DNA of 64,000 nucleotides from Reticulascus tulasneorum (GCA_001557505.1 LSAX01000007.1:2108001-2172000), one strand, 5' to 3'. Counted from the first letter of the stretch, positions 1 through 10,998 are shown. The notes: generated by a model not told the origin, from the letters alone. Numbers and translations: made by a program.

Positions 1-1456
1 TGGAAGAGAGTCTCAAAGGTACTTCGTGCAATCTTCTTCGATAGTGTATCATTTACTGACTCTCGCCACAGGCATCGCGGAGGGCACATCAACCGTGCTC
101 TTCCAAAAGATTAAAAAGACTTTGTTCAACGGCTTCGAGCTCGAAGCCGGCTACCACGAGGAGCTGGCAGCGACATACAAGGTCACGACATCGGAGGCGT
201 GGGATGAATGGTTCAAGATAGAGCAGCAATACGTGCCGTCGGGCTACTCACACGAGACGACCTTGGTACAAGCCGAGTGCGACGCACCCGATCCACAACA
301 CGCCTTACTGTGGGTATCTCAGCAGCGAAAACAAGCATCACAAGTCCCATCGACGTATCTCATCTGGACTCGCGGCATGACCGCCCAGTCAGCAGTGGCA
401 TCCTTGACTTTTCAGATCCTGGCCCAAAAACCACAGGTCATTTCCATGGCGGGTCTCAACATGAAGTCGTTTGGACAGGCGAACATGTCCATAAAAGCGT
501 TATGGGCTTTGTTCCTGCACCTCACAAAGGTGCTTGGCGGATGCATGGTTTACATCTCGATTGGGTCCGTTGGGCCGGAGGAGTTTGCCATAGTCAAGAA
601 GTTCGTCGATTTGGTGAAGAAGTGGGATGGGCCAGCCATTAACGTGACATTGATTCACCCCTTCCACGAGAAGTTTGCCAGGACGGAAGATGTCGTCGAC
701 CTCGATGAGAAATACGACGTGCATCCGTCGCTGACGACCACGGATGCGATGCACCACGTCCTGCTGCTGGAGCTGAATATCCACGACCACGTGTCGGACA
801 CCGTCCACGGGCTGCTCTGGGAAACCGTGTGGCGGGAGGTGAGGTACGCGGTGATTAGCATCGCCCTCATGGCTGTGATAAAGGAACTGCACTTGGCCGC
901 GAGGAAGCTTGCGGACGAAATAGTGAGTCTTTCGACGAAGGATCGAGAGCTCTGGAACGGCGCCATCTCGAAATGGACAGAGAACAAGTACGCGATGAAT
1001 AATCTGCGCGAACAAATGCAACGTCATCTCAACATCGTTGACCTCCACCTTCCGCCAGAGGTCAAGACTCGACTGTCAGCAAGCCTTAGACTTATCGTTT
1101 TCACCCATGACATGGAAGATATCGGCTCACATCCCTTATCGGCACCGCAACGGACTATGATATATGAAGATATCCAAGACGCGATCAGGCCGGGCACCCA
1201 GGAGATGTTCTGCACCGCGATCCCGGATCTACTGGCGGAGGTCCTTGACGACTACCGGGAAAACCTACCCGACACGGAGCGCAAGGCTAAGAGCTTGGTG
1301 TCGGACCTGGCGCGGGATCGGTTCAGCAAGAACGGGACGTGGAAGGAATCATTCTCGGACGCGAAAGAGCTGATCGTGGACGGCATCACTCAGGCGATCG
1401 AGATTGGATTCGAAGACGTCGTCGAAGCCCTTCTGGCGCCGGGGAGCGCCGAGTAA
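1..1456 (+). CDS. Unrecognised protein, 3' part only (start lies upstream of window)
   Basis: The coding sequence enters from the left edge, is interrupted by a 53-bp GT-AG intron (19..71), and runs from 72 to the stop at 1454-1456, giving about 460 visible residues. The apparent Met at 26 lies inside the intron. The visible protein has an alternating hydrophobic stretch around LGGCMVYISIGSVG followed by a charged helical C-terminus ending ALLAPGSAE, which suggests a soluble alpha/beta domain with a helical tail. It vaguely resembles the NTPase-like central part of fungal DUF7708-type proteins, but I see no Walker motif, so no function is assigned. The next gene is convergent, with only 100 bp between stops. 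Confidence 0.7.
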   Translation, partial: GRESQRYFVQSSSIVYHLLTLATGIAEGTSTVLFQKIKKTLFNGFELEAGYHEELAATYKVTTSEAWDEWFKIEQQYVPSGYSHETTLVQAECDAPDPQHALLWVSQQRKQASQVPSTYLIWTRGMTAQSAVASLTFQILAQKPQVISMAGLNMKSFGQANMSIKALWALFLHLTKVLGGCMVYISIGSVGPEEFAIVKKFVDLVKKWDGPAINVTLIHPFHEKFARTEDVVDLDEKYDVHPSLTTTDAMHHVLLLELNIHDHVSDTVHGLLWETVWREVRYAVISIALMAVIKELHLAARKLADEIVSLSTKDRELWNGAISKWTENKYAMNNLREQMQRHLNIVDLHLPPEVKTRLSASLRLIVFTHDMEDIGSHPLSAPQRTMIYEDIQDAIRPGTQEMFCTAIPDLLAEVLDDYRENLPDTERKAKSLVSDLARDRFSKNGTWKESFSDAKELIVDGITQAIEIGFEDVVEALLAPGSAE

Positions 1457-1556
1457 ATAACTGTAATATTGCTTTATTTGTATCTATGAGCAAGCGTGCA
1501 AAGCCACACCCATGAAATTCATGATCTTTTCAACCATCATGCGCGCTCCAACCCAT

Positions 1557-2630
1557 CTAGCACCAGAAGTAGTAGTCGTTGTTCTCCCAGACCGTTTCCG
1601 GCTTCGCGCCCTCCTTCCAGCGCAAGCTGGGAATGCTGCCATCCAACCGCTCATCGAACACGAGCGACACCGCATCTCCTGCCGCGTCGCTCACCGCCCT
1701 CGCCGCCGCGCTGACTTCCTCGTTCGGGTTCCAGACCAGCACTTTGTGCAGACCCCAATCCAAGGCCTCCGCTGCAGCAGCCTGCAGCAACTTGGCCACA
1801 TCGCCGATCTTGTCCTCTGAATGCGAGGACACGATGCGGATGATCTTGAGCTTCTTCTCGCGGAAGTCGTGATCCCAGTAGAGCCACGCCTTGCCGTCGG
1901 CCGTGATGGCGCCACGATGCTGAACTGTGCGGCCCTCAAGGACCTCGGCCATGAAGCCGTCGCGCGTGAAATGCCAGTCGACTTGCGCAAAGTTGGGCAC
2001 GAACGTGAAATGCACCATTCCGTCCTTCTTTGCTGTCCCGAAGTCTTGAGCGACTGCCTTGCCGTCCTTTTCGCACAGAGGCTTGATCTCGTCTCGAGAG
2101 AGGTACTTCACCCCCTCCGGCGTCGTGACCTCTCCGTCCAGAACTAGCGCAACCTGCAAGCTCGGGAACACAGGCCATCCAAGGCGCGCATAGTACACCG
2201 TCCCAATATCGCTGTACAGCACGCTGGCTTCCGAGGTCTGATCCATCAGCTCCTGCAGCTTGCGTAGCATGAAGCTAGCCATACCCCGCTCCCGGTACAC
2301 GGGATTGGTGTACACGCTTGCGATGGAGTAGCCCGTTGCCTCGCGCGTGCCGTCACGGCCGGAGACGAGGACGGGCTTGGCGGTCGCCTCGACGCTGGAC
2401 ACGATGTCGAGCGGGTCGCCCTTGCGATGCAGAATCATGTACTTGCAGGCGCCGCTTCTGGAGAGCGCCGTCTCGGACAGGAGGGTCTCGCGCTTGATGT
2501 ACTGGTCTACATCCATAGGCGCAGCCCAGGACACGCCGTTGAGGCGCCATGCGACAACGCGCTGTTCCGGCGTTGCTTCGGCAAACACGACTTCATCGAA
2601 GGTGATGTCTCTGAGCTCTGCGTCGCCCAT
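1557..2630 (-). CDS. LYC1: LYC1-type L-lysine N6-acetyltransferase (GNAT fold)
   Basis: An intronless gene of 357 residues starting MGDAELRDI at 2630. An in-frame upstream extension exists, but this Met fits the family length. The GNAT acetyl-CoA loop is visible as YRERGMASFML near residue 140. The C-terminal half carries the family-like segments VHFTFVPNFAQVDW and the end NNDYYFWC. The family is known from Yarrowia LYC1, which transfers acetyl from acetyl-CoA to the side-chain amine of lysine, the first step of a fungal lysine catabolic route in the cytosol. Assignment to the family is confident; substrate specificity is inferred from family only. It has no obvious functional link to its neighbours. 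Confidence 0.85.
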   Translation of the reverse strand: MGDAELRDITFDEVVFAEATPEQRVVAWRLNGVSWAAPMDVDQYIKRETLLSETALSRSGACKYMILHRKGDPLDIVSSVEATAKPVLVSGRDGTREATGYSIASVYTNPVYRERGMASFMLRKLQELMDQTSEASVLYSDIGTVYYARLGWPVFPSLQVALVLDGEVTTPEGVKYLSRDEIKPLCEKDGKAVAQDFGTAKKDGMVHFTFVPNFAQVDWHFTRDGFMAEVLEGRTVQHRGAITADGKAWLYWDHDFREKKLKIIRIVSSHSEDKIGDVAKLLQAAAAEALDWGLHKVLVWNPNEEVSAAARAVSDAAGDAVSLVFDERLDGSIPSLRWKEGAKPETVWENNDYYFWC

Positions 2631-3559
2631 GATGATTTCGTTATGTGTAGTGATGCTCTCACAGCTGTTAGGTCTTAATCGAGGATTGAATGAGGGCAAA
2701 ATCTCCTTGAGACGGGTTCTTGAGATTCAAGCGATGGGAGTGTAAGGATTCAGGGACGGTATGATAAAGGACAGTCCAGCCGCATGAAAAAGAGCGCAAT
2801 TGCAATCTTCGCCAGCCCGAATAGTTGCCCGAGGTGCCAGACCCTGGGGGTGTCGAATGAGCAAGCCTCTATTATATGTAAGAATTTGGAGCGCAAATGT
2901 TTCTGAGGTTGGCAATTCTCATTACCACATCGCTCACAGTTCGGCTGAAAAATATCTGACGGCGAGCGTGCCCACAAATACGACAAAAGGGCTCATGGCA
3001 GACTCTCAGGCGGTTTTCGAGGCATGACGATTTCGGAGCTCAACTTCCATAGGGAGTTAGAAGCCAATGCAAGCCACACTTTGGGCTGCTTAGGCGTTGT
3101 TGGTGCTCGCTAACCTCTTCCAGTGGAATTGGACGAGATAAAGCCCGCTAATTTTTAGTGGCGGCTATTTGAATAATCGGACCCAGTGTATCAAATGTAA
3201 TCGCACTATTAAGATAAGAGACTGTATGTAGTCAGCCCAACCCGCAGTCCATAATACCTTGACCAGAGGAAACGGAATATGCGGATGTGAACGATATGGG
3301 TGTTCCCAGGCTCCCGAGTCCTTTTACATCCAAAATGCGGGCTCAGTGGTTGCATGCAACACCGACGACAATGTGGAACTTTGAGTTTGAGCAGACAGAC
3401 GGGCTGCTTGATATCAACGGCGTTACCACCAGCCAGCCAGCCAGCCAGCCAGTCTCCACCGCCATCTACTAAAGGCCGGCCTGCCCGCGCCATCCGACTT
3501 TTCAGCTTCGTTAATATACCTCCTAGGGTCCAGAACATACTCAGTTACCTTATCGGACG
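2631..3559. other. Intergenic; divergent promoter region with a CCAG tandem repeat
   Basis: No supportable gene. It separates the divergently transcribed LYC1-type and 2EXR genes and so must hold both promoters. It contains six perfect CCAG units at 3429..3452. Confidence 0.6.
3429..3452. repeat. (CCAG)6 microsatellite
   Basis: Six consecutive perfect CCAG units about 110 bp upstream of the 2EXR gene start, probably in its 5' UTR or promoter. Confidence 0.85.
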
Positions 3560-4462
3560 ATGAGTTTCCCACAGTTTACTCGACTCCCTCTTGACGTTCG
3601 CCAAAGGATCTGGAGACTCGCGCATAGTTCGTTCGATGCAGGACCTGAAGTGTGTATCGTTTGGCCACTTACCTTTCAAAACTACGATGCACAGCCTTTC
3701 CTCGTGGACACACCGTTCCCGCGCTTAGTCCATGTCTGTCGTGAGTCGCGAGCGTTTGTTCTCCATGGTGGCAGCGTTAGGTTTCGGCAGTCAAAGCTCG
3801 CTGGGTGCCCGGTGCCATACCGCCCCTTCAACCCGGCAATCGACACTTTATACGTCGGGAGGTATAACTTCCACGTCGTCTTCTCGGGCTGGAGCCGTCG
3901 TACGGCCCTACTCAGCCAGCTTCGCCACCTTGCAATAGAGGCTCCACTTGCTATGATAGGTTTCGCTATACCCATATTCATATTTTTCGCTGGCGACTCG
4001 CTGGAGACAATATCACTAGTGTTTGCATCTACCACTCGCGAGCATAACGGTACGGAGAGTTTTCAAGCGCCACGACGGAGGTGCTGCCTCAAGGTGCTCT
4101 CTGAAAATGCCGCGGAGAGTGCTAGCATCCTTGTTGAAACCCGCGGCGCGGCAACCAGTTTCAGTGTCGGAAACTTCATACAGCGGCAGTATTCGGCTCT
4201 TAACTCCCATGGGAGGGAGCTTTGGAACAGCTACAGAGACAGCTATAGTGGCAGAACATGGACAGGAGACGGTTTTGGGAACTTAGAGTATATTCCTACT
4301 ACCTTTGTCGAATTCCGTAGAGGTAAGAAGAGCGGAAACGAGGAGTGGGTTGAGGTGTGTGGAGAGAGGAATCTGCCTCGTGATATAGAACCTCCTAGAG
4401 CTAAAGAGAGAAAGGACCCGACAGAGTATCGGGTTAACGACGACGATGAATATATAAGTTAG
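3560..4462 (+). CDS. 2EXR domain-containing protein
   Basis: Single-exon gene of 300 residues. The N-terminus FPQFTRLPLDVRQRIWRLA and the later LVHVCRESRAF are the hallmark segments of the fungal 2EXR family: an F-box-like first helix, then a CRESR motif. The central part has a hydrophobic run, AMIGFAIPIFIFFAG, before a Ser/Arg-rich tail. 2EXR proteins are abundant in filamentous ascomycetes and their function is unknown. The ATG at 3560 opens the conserved motif immediately, supporting this start. The C-terminus is highly charged and looks disordered. Confidence 0.8.
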   Translation: MSFPQFTRLPLDVRQRIWRLAHSSFDAGPEVCIVWPLTFQNYDAQPFLVDTPFPRLVHVCRESRAFVLHGGSVRFRQSKLAGCPVPYRPFNPAIDTLYVGRYNFHVVFSGWSRRTALLSQLRHLAIEAPLAMIGFAIPIFIFFAGDSLETISLVFASTTREHNGTESFQAPRRRCCLKVLSENAAESASILVETRGAATSFSVGNFIQRQYSALNSHGRELWNSYRDSYSGRTWTGDGFGNLEYIPTTFVEFRRGKKSGNEEWVEVCGERNLPRDIEPPRAKERKDPTEYRVNDDDEYIS

Positions 4463-5398
4463 AGTCCATGCTACTGGAACGTATACGTGAGGGTGTAACT
4501 GACTGCCCGGAAGGCGGGAGAACACCTCGAAAATGGAAGGAATTGATGGAATTTGACAAAGAGCGTGGCTCATTGTACATATGGAACGTGTACAGGACTA
4601 TACTTTGGCGCATAGCTCCTCATCGAGCCTGAAGGACCGAGAAGGCCCAAGATTAAGGCGAAGTGAGGCGAAGTGCATCGTTGTCACTCTCGAGGTCGAA
4701 ACAATACAACATTCTTAGGTAGTCTGACAGGATTGATACCTGTGATTCGGGTCTGATATGGTCTGTAGCCCGATTTGTAGACACCAGCGTTTGCGAGTTC
4801 TTCTTTTGGTGCTAGAGTCCCAAATTGGTTTCAACACAGTCGAATAGCATCGCATTCGGTCAGCTATGCGTAGAAGATGACAGAAGATCACGCACGTTGA
4901 TGAAAAGATACTTTCACAAAGTATGCTAGCAAAGCAATGTTGAAGACAATCGACAACAAGAAGCGTAGGCCCTAAACACGAATAGGCTCGAAATCAGATC
5001 GTGTTGTAGGTGACCAGCTCACACTTAGCTGAGAGTCTGGGCTTTCAATGCTGAATTCTGGCGATGGAACCGAAATCCACGGTGCTACAGTAGGAAAAGC
5101 CCAATCGCGTCCGAGGAAACATTTGCGAATGTAAAGCATAAGACCACACAACCACACCGGTGAACTCTTTTTATCTTATCCAATACCTGTTGCAGATAAT
5201 GGCACAAGGTTGGCGTGCCCACAAATGGCCCAATCGGTCTCCATCGGTTCTCGGTGGTAATGGATGCATCTAGTCGGGTAATGACAGTAGTGGCGTTTCA
5301 AATTCCCTCAACATTCACTTAAATAGCACTTACCCCTCAAAACGGTTCTGCTGCCCATCCCGGTTACTTACAGAAACCTAACAGAAAAATATATCATC
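4463..5398. other. Intergenic, nothing recognised
   Basis: 3' flank of the 2EXR gene and promoter of the small EF-hand gene. I see no coding exon, repeat or structural RNA. Confidence 0.55.
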
Positions 5399-5829
5399 AT
5401 GGTAAGCAGCTCAATAGCCCTGTATCCCGCAAGGCCGCGTGCCGCGCCATTCCCCGTCACCGCGACACCAGTAACAGGATTGAGTGCCAGGCGTCCGATG
5501 GAGATATCAAGACCGCCTTCGATCACGGCAACGGTGATAACGACAATACTCTCAGCGTCTCTGAGGCCAAAAGCGCCCTGCAAAAGCTCAGTGGCAAGTC
5601 GCTCGATACGTCTACCATCGAGGAGGCATGCAAAGGCTGCAGCATCAGCACGAGTAGCGAGATGAGTCGTAAGTACGCCTCTTGCCGTTTTCTTGGATGG
5701 ATTCGACTTGGCCTGTAGGAGACGATTGGCTCAACCAGATTCTACATGACTGGAAACTAACTCGGGGAATGTGTAGGTGATGAGTTTAAGACTCTTGTCA
5801 AGCACTTGGAAGGGAAGGGCAGCTTGTGA
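5399..5829 (+). CDS. Small EF-hand (calmodulin-like) protein, 77 aa, three exons
   Basis: Exons 5399..5401, 5491..5668 and 5777..5829. The first coding exon is only the ATG, followed at once by GTAAGC; the intron ends at TGCCAG and reading resumes with GCGTCCGAT. The product begins MASDGDIKTAFDHG and ends HLEGKGSL. One EF-hand loop is near canonical, NGDNDNTLSVSE (residues at loop positions 1, 3, 5, 8 and 12 fit), followed by a degenerate second loop, SISTSSEMSRDE, that lacks the acidic ligands. It is probably a cytosolic calcium-binding protein with one working site. All junctions are GT-AG and keep frame; the product is far too short and split to show as one open frame. Confidence 0.72.
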
Positions 5830-6152
5830 TGATCTGCTCGTGACATTATGATTGGAAGTCTCGGTATTTCAAACCGTAGTTTAATGCAGACAAGATTGCC
5901 CGCGTCCTGAATAAGCAATCGCGGTATCTAAGTATATACATAAGCCGTCTAAAAAGCTCGCTCAAACGTGATCCATTTCATGTTGAGTTTATTGGACCAA
6001 AACCGGCAACTGTTTAGTTCGCTATATACATCAGACCAGAAGCATTTCATCTTCACTTTCTTCGCAAATTAGCCCAGCTCAAAGTTTCGGGCAAAAGCGG
6101 CTGGCGCCATCATCGCAAGCTGTTGTCGCCGCCAATGCAATTTTGCCTCCGG
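5830..6152. other. Convergent 3' intergenic, nothing recognised
   Basis: Lies between the stops of the EF-hand gene (+) and the secreted-protein gene (-). Probably both 3' UTRs. Confidence 0.55.
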
Positions 6153-7303
6153 CTAGATATAGACAAGAGAGAGTATAATCTCATAATTCGGAGAGCCAAT
6201 CGTAGTGCCATAAAACAGATGTGAGTTTCCCGGCCGACTGTACCACTTCTGTTGGACGCCGTTCTTCACAAGATAAACTCTGCCTCGGGTACCAGTTCCA
6301 TCATCAACAATTCGGAAGTCAGTGATAGCGTCGGTGATATCGGTCGTTGCAGCAAACCAGGGGTCGGCAAAGCCAGTATCGTATATGAGGTAGTTGCCAA
6401 GTCTGGTGTTTTGGACTCTGTTCTCGGAGTCGATGGCGTAAACATCACCGCCGAGCCCTCTGGTGTCGGCGATAAGATGGTCATAACCGGGCTCTGCATA
6501 TAGGTACCTGATGCCGTTGATTTCAGGCACAACTTCTAGTTTTCCAGTGCGAGTAGGTGGCACTGTAGTTTCGGTCGCCGTCACGGTGGTTGATATTGTT
6601 GTAAGAACACTTTCTGTTTTGGTCGAGGTAATAGTTGCTTGCGGAGCCTAGACAGTATGCCGACCTTAGCACATATTCTAATTCTTGCATCAAGATTGAT
6701 AGCCCGTGATTGACTTACGGGACCAGTTACGTAGACAGTTGGAGCAGTGACCCCAAAGCAAGAGCAGGCGCTGACGTAGGCACTTGAATTCGGGCAGGGG
6801 CTGGCATAAGCGGGGATGGTTTTTACGGTTTGTCTTCGCGCGATGCGGGTCGCCTGTTCGTGGTCAAGTGCAGCTAAAGTGTCAATAGCTTCGGCGCCTC
6901 GCTTGAGTCGAAATGCTGGGTCATAGACATCATAGGTTGTGATGGTCTGTGTTTCTGTGGCAATGATCGTTGAGACGGCGGTCTCAGTAATAATAACCGT
7001 ATTGGTCCTAGCAAAGATGGCAAGTTAGCATACTACCACTGAATTACCTAGTTGGGGACCGATCGGGCCTTACACAGTCCCGGGTGTGACGGTAGACGTT
7101 ACTGCCATGTAGCTGGAGCAGTCAGATTTGGCCATTGACGTTCGAGCAGGGCCAGCTCCAGCCGTTCCGGTGACGGCGCGAGCGCAGTTGTTGGAGTTGC
7201 ACACGGCGCGGTCCTGGAAGAGATTGGAGCCAGGAACGGCGTAGACGCCTTGGTGGACAACCGCAAGAGCGGCCACCAGAGTAGTCTTCGTAAACCCAAA
7301 CAT
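6153..7303 (-). CDS. Secreted Thr-rich protein of unknown function, 337 aa
   Basis: Exons 7303..7074, 7007..6719 and 6647..6153, with GT-AG introns and frame kept. The start MFGFTKTTLVAALAVVHQ is a clear signal peptide cleaved near VYA-VPG. The mature N-terminus has spaced cysteines (VCNSNNCARAV, then DCSSY), a pattern common at the front of fungal secreted proteins, then a Thr/Val/Ile-rich linker (TVIITETAVSTI), a second Cys patch (SPCPNSSAYVSACSCFG) and another Thr-rich stretch. The C-terminal ~130 residues (from NGIRYLYAEPG) look like a compact beta domain that I do not recognise. Probably extracellular or wall-associated and O-glycosylated. Confidence 0.75.
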
Positions 7304-9143
7304 TTTGTAAGGTGGCCAACAAGTGTACTGGTATGAGAGATCTAGAATACTTGGGATTGGGGGGCCCGGTAATGCTTGGCTCCATTTTGGGGATTGGACT
7401 TGGATTTATAGAATTCACGCGCAGAACAGAAGTCTGTCCAGAATTTGGCCTGGCCATTTTACCCACTCTGAACAGGACAGGATCTTCATACAAGCAGCCA
7501 CGGTGACTGGGACTATTGACATCTTGCATAGCTACAACTCCTTTGCTTGCAAGGGGTCTGCTTATTTTCAGCTGCTACTGGAAATGCAACCCTCGAGGTT
7601 CGGTGAGCCCCGGATAGACATTGATTCGTTCTCCAGGCCCACGGGTAAGGGGTACATGTTATGAAAACTAAAATTTTCATGACTTCTCCTGCTTTTCTTA
7701 TTTCCAACCGATAAGCCGTTCCAATACAGCATGCAAGATAACCCGGGGAGTGCACAAATCCGGTCCCAGTGGCTGAGCTGATGCAGGGCCTCGAGACCCA
7801 AAGCGGAATCTGGCCCTTTGGTACTGCAACTATCTGAGCTGACCTTCATCTCCTTCCTCCGCATTCTGGGCGGGGTCTTCGTAGGGCAGGGTGGCGATGC
7901 GCCTAAGATCCGACGTGCAACGGCGTGCCGGTGCAACTCCCAACTGCAGGACGCCATATCGAGCCAATCAGCAAAGATATAGAGTTACATCAGCGTTGGG
8001 CTGGCCGACACATGGCGAGCGCTCAATGCTTAATTTGACCAAGTAGACAGGTAGAATACTGCTGAATGCTGAATATGACTTTTGCGTCCGGCCCTGAATC
8101 ACAGACTCCCCACATACTGCCTTCTCATTGGTGTCCCTGCTTCTCTTGCTGGCTGGATGTGGCCATTTCGCATGCTGAGCCGTCACCGTCCAAAATTGCA
8201 TGGTCAAAGAACAGTGCCCCTCTGTTTATCCTGAGCATGCAACCCTCGTAAAATGTTGCACCTTCATACATTGGTACCCGAGGCGGATGTCATTTTCTCA
8301 CTTCAAAAATGGCACTTGCGACTTCGTTGACGATCGAAGCTTCGAGGACGATGTTTGTTCAACCTGAGAAGATATAGTAGCTTCAGGACAAGCAGGTTTA
8401 TTTGCCAAGTCGGCAAGCCACTCTAAGAGCCCAAACAGAAAGCAACTAGAAGGTTAGATGTTAATTGCCTCCATAATTATGTGTGAGCAATTGGTGCTGG
8501 GTCAACGAGCAAACCACTCCACAAACTGGAAGCGCTTGTGCGCCGCGCTTGACCAACCATCATGGAGAACCAGCGACTCCTAATCTCGTTGTCACTTATC
8601 CCAATCAGATGCGTTTGGATTGGAGATCGCAGTGCTTAACCAATCGAATTTCATACCTGTTTCCATGAACGGAGCCATCAGGTTTGATGACATCGATCTT
8701 TAACCATTCAGTTTTAGTGTCATCGTGACTAGGACAGCTGTATCGGGGCCATCCTTACCCCGCGGCTTCTTCCAACCCGCGCATAGCGTCAGGCTCTGTT
8801 CTCTTCATCAAAGTCGCTCTTACCTGCGAATAACTACGTTCCCAGTAGCAGTGGCTGAAACAAAGAGCCTCATCACTACAGAGATCTTCTCACAAGTTCT
8901 CCAGACAAAGGGGCAAGGGAAAAAGCTATTAGGAGTAAGACGCTAGGAGCGGGCGTTACTTCTACAAACATTATAATAACAGCATGACTTAGGCTGAGGA
9001 TGACGACAGTTATTGAGGACTTGTTCGGGTTCCTCGTCCAAGTCGCCTCAAAGAGGGATGAGACCATTTCTAAGCCAAGAATAAACACGCAACATCTGGT
9101 TCCTCGTTAGTCCCGAGTTGATACTGCGTTCTATATCCTAGAT
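7304..9143. other. Long intergenic stretch, no gene supported
   Basis: About 1.8 kb holding the promoter of the secreted-protein gene (-) and the 3' flank of the kinase-like gene (-). Short open frames occur in all frames but none has consistent motifs or plausible splice joins. No repeat or RNA gene was noticed. Confidence 0.5.
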
Positions 9144-9980
9144 CTATCGCTCATGAGCTGGTTCTACTCCGCCCCGGAAACTCTTGTCCTCCAGGCTGCT
9201 CTTGAGGGCGCTCATCTCGTCTTGGAGTTCCTGGGGCGAACAGTTGCGCTTCGCCGACTCAAAGTCCACCAAAACTATATAATGCCCATCCCGTACGAGA
9301 AAATTGTGTTTGTTGATATCCCCAAACTTGATCCCAAGCTCATGCAATCGCCCCAAAGCCTTCTTGCACCCCTTGATGTCTCCTGACCCCGCAGCCCTCG
9401 CACCTCGCACCCACTCAACGGCGAAGCCAACCACGCGCCCGCCTTTGCCTTCAGTAAGATGGCCTAAAAACTTGGGCCCGATACCGCTATCATTGAGCCA
9501 TTGATAGACAGTGGTCTCAACCTCGATGTAGGTGATTTCCCACGGCCAACCGGCAAGTTTGATAAGTACGGGTTTACCGTTGTTGAGTTCTGGATGCGCT
9601 GAAATGTGGACTCGTTGCCTCACTCGGTCTTGCAGCGTGAAATCAAACTCGTTCAGCTTCACGGGATGCCAGAGGTTCTCCACCCCGGCAAGGTACGCTG
9701 TCTCCGTCTTGGCGAAGGTAACTTTCCCTGTTTTGGGAACCTTGGATACATGGCCTTTGTTCCAATCCCCGATTGGAAAGTGTCGAAGGAGCTCGCCAAG
9801 CAGGATGGGCTCGAAGGTGCGGTTATCCTCAGCCCCGTGAAATGTTCCTGGCGCTGTGGTCACGTACTTGACGTGTTGCCTGTCGAAAAGGAAGCGGTAG
9901 TCGCTGTCGTCCGTGTCGTCCTCGTCGACGAGACACGCGAGGAGCCGGACGTTGGCATTCTTTGGTTTGGGAACGCTCAT
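9144..9980 (-). CDS. Protein-kinase-like fold protein (small kinase / aminoglycoside-phosphotransferase type)
   Basis: Single-exon gene of 278 residues starting MSVPKPKNANV. The central and C-terminal part has kinase-like features: a beta strand with a possible phosphate-anchoring Lys (KPVLIKLAGWPWE), a hinge-like segment (VGFAVEWVRG), a catalytic loop HELGIKFGDINKHNFLV (the GD.N..N spacing of HxD-x4-N loops) and a metal-binding VLVDFE in place of DFG. The ~100 residues before this domain are polar and unrecognised. Related fungal proteins are often mislabelled alpha-galactosidase A, but nothing glycosidase-like is visible. Substrate unknown; it could phosphorylate a small molecule rather than a protein. 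Confidence 0.75.
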   Translation of the reverse strand: MSVPKPKNANVRLLACLVDEDDTDDSDYRFLFDRQHVKYVTTAPGTFHGAEDNRTFEPILLGELLRHFPIGDWNKGHVSKVPKTGKVTFAKTETAYLAGVENLWHPVKLNEFDFTLQDRVRQRVHISAHPELNNGKPVLIKLAGWPWEITYIEVETTVYQWLNDSGIGPKFLGHLTEGKGGRVVGFAVEWVRGARAAGSGDIKGCKKALGRLHELGIKFGDINKHNFLVRDGHYIVLVDFESAKRNCSPQELQDEMSALKSSLEDKSFRGGVEPAHER

Positions 9981-10565
9981 TGCGGAGAGTGGCGCCGGGA
10001 CTGTAGACGACAGGAGAATGAGACGACTGTGTGATCAGCAAAATAGTACTCTGGATACAAACGGCGGCTGTATAGCTTGACTCATTGAGATGGCGGTATG
10101 GTTTTGCAGATTCGATCGATCAGGAGTTGTTCGGTATTAGGAACTGGTAGAGTAAAGATTTCATAAACTTCCACATGTCAAGGCTACACCGTGGTATGGT
10201 TAATACGTAGTGTCGGCGAACCGGGCGGGTTATTTTTTGGGCTTGGGGAGTACCGTTTTCAAATGGATGTCGAAGTCATGATGAGTCAGCATGATCAATA
10301 TTTCTTAGAAGTCAAGTAATTCGAGGTCACCCATTTGAGGGAAACACTTTTTAGCCTCCCCCTCAAATGTGACAAAGTTTGGCCTCTTTCGGTCGCTCGG
10401 ATGATGCGGTTTCTTGTCCCCGTGATGCCCTCTATCTTCAATGCCTAGCTGCAAATACTAGACCAAACCAGTCAGTTATTGAGTCAATGGACAGATGATG
10501 AAGATCGCCAAACCTCCCAGCAGGTTGTGGTAACTACTAAACAGGTAATTTACGACTCTAGACAC
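9981..10565. other. Intergenic, divergent promoter region
   Basis: Between the kinase-like gene (-) and the Ifi-6-16-like gene (+). An undetected short 5' exon of the latter may lie here; I could not place one with confidence. Confidence 0.45.
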
Positions 10566-10998
10566 ATGTCCATGCGAGTATTGCGCTTGTCCAAACTCTG
10601 ACAAATATATGCATACCTAGACATATCGGTGGGTTTCCGATAACCCTAGTACAGCCGCAGGTTGGGTACTCGCAGGAGTCGGCACCTTCGCCATAGCAGC
10701 CCCGGCTGCTGTCGCAGGCCCAGTACTCGGCGATGCAGGATTTGGACCTGGTGGCATCGCAGCAGGTGAGCCGACAGTGCTTATCTTCCAACAATCTGCT
10801 GACTGTATTTCTCTAGACTCTCTCGCATCTGGAGCTCAGAGGGTCCTCGGAAACGTGGTAGCACATGGCTGGTTTGCGACGCTGCGAAGTGCGGCAGCTG
10901 GAGGCTATGGCATGGCTGCCGTGGACACTGTGGTTCAGGCGGCAGGAGCAGGAGTAGTGGGCGGCGGGACAAGTCTCATTGTTTTGGGGAAAATCTAA
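10566..10998 (+). CDS. Ifi-6-16 (ISG12)-like small hydrophobic protein
   Basis: The well supported part is two exons, 10621..10765 and 10817..10998, joined through GTGAGC...CTCTAG. Together they read a Gly/Ala-rich membrane protein: AGVGTFAIAAPAAVAGPVL, then AGFGPGGIAADSLASGAQ, then GNVVAHGWFATLRSAAAGG. This matches the pattern of the Ifi-6-16 / ISG12 family (GFG..GI.AGS.A...Q, then A.S.FA.LQSA..GG). In animals these are interferon-induced mitochondrial or ER membrane proteins; fungal members have no known role. The start is uncertain: ATG 10566 with a tiny exon 10566..10577 and a 43-bp intron gives an in-frame but short-intron model, and an upstream exon is possible. Confidence 0.65.

Noticed and set aside
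500..1048. 182-codon minus-strand frame opposite the first gene
   Set aside because: Antisense shadow of a better supported coding sequence with the expected splice junction.
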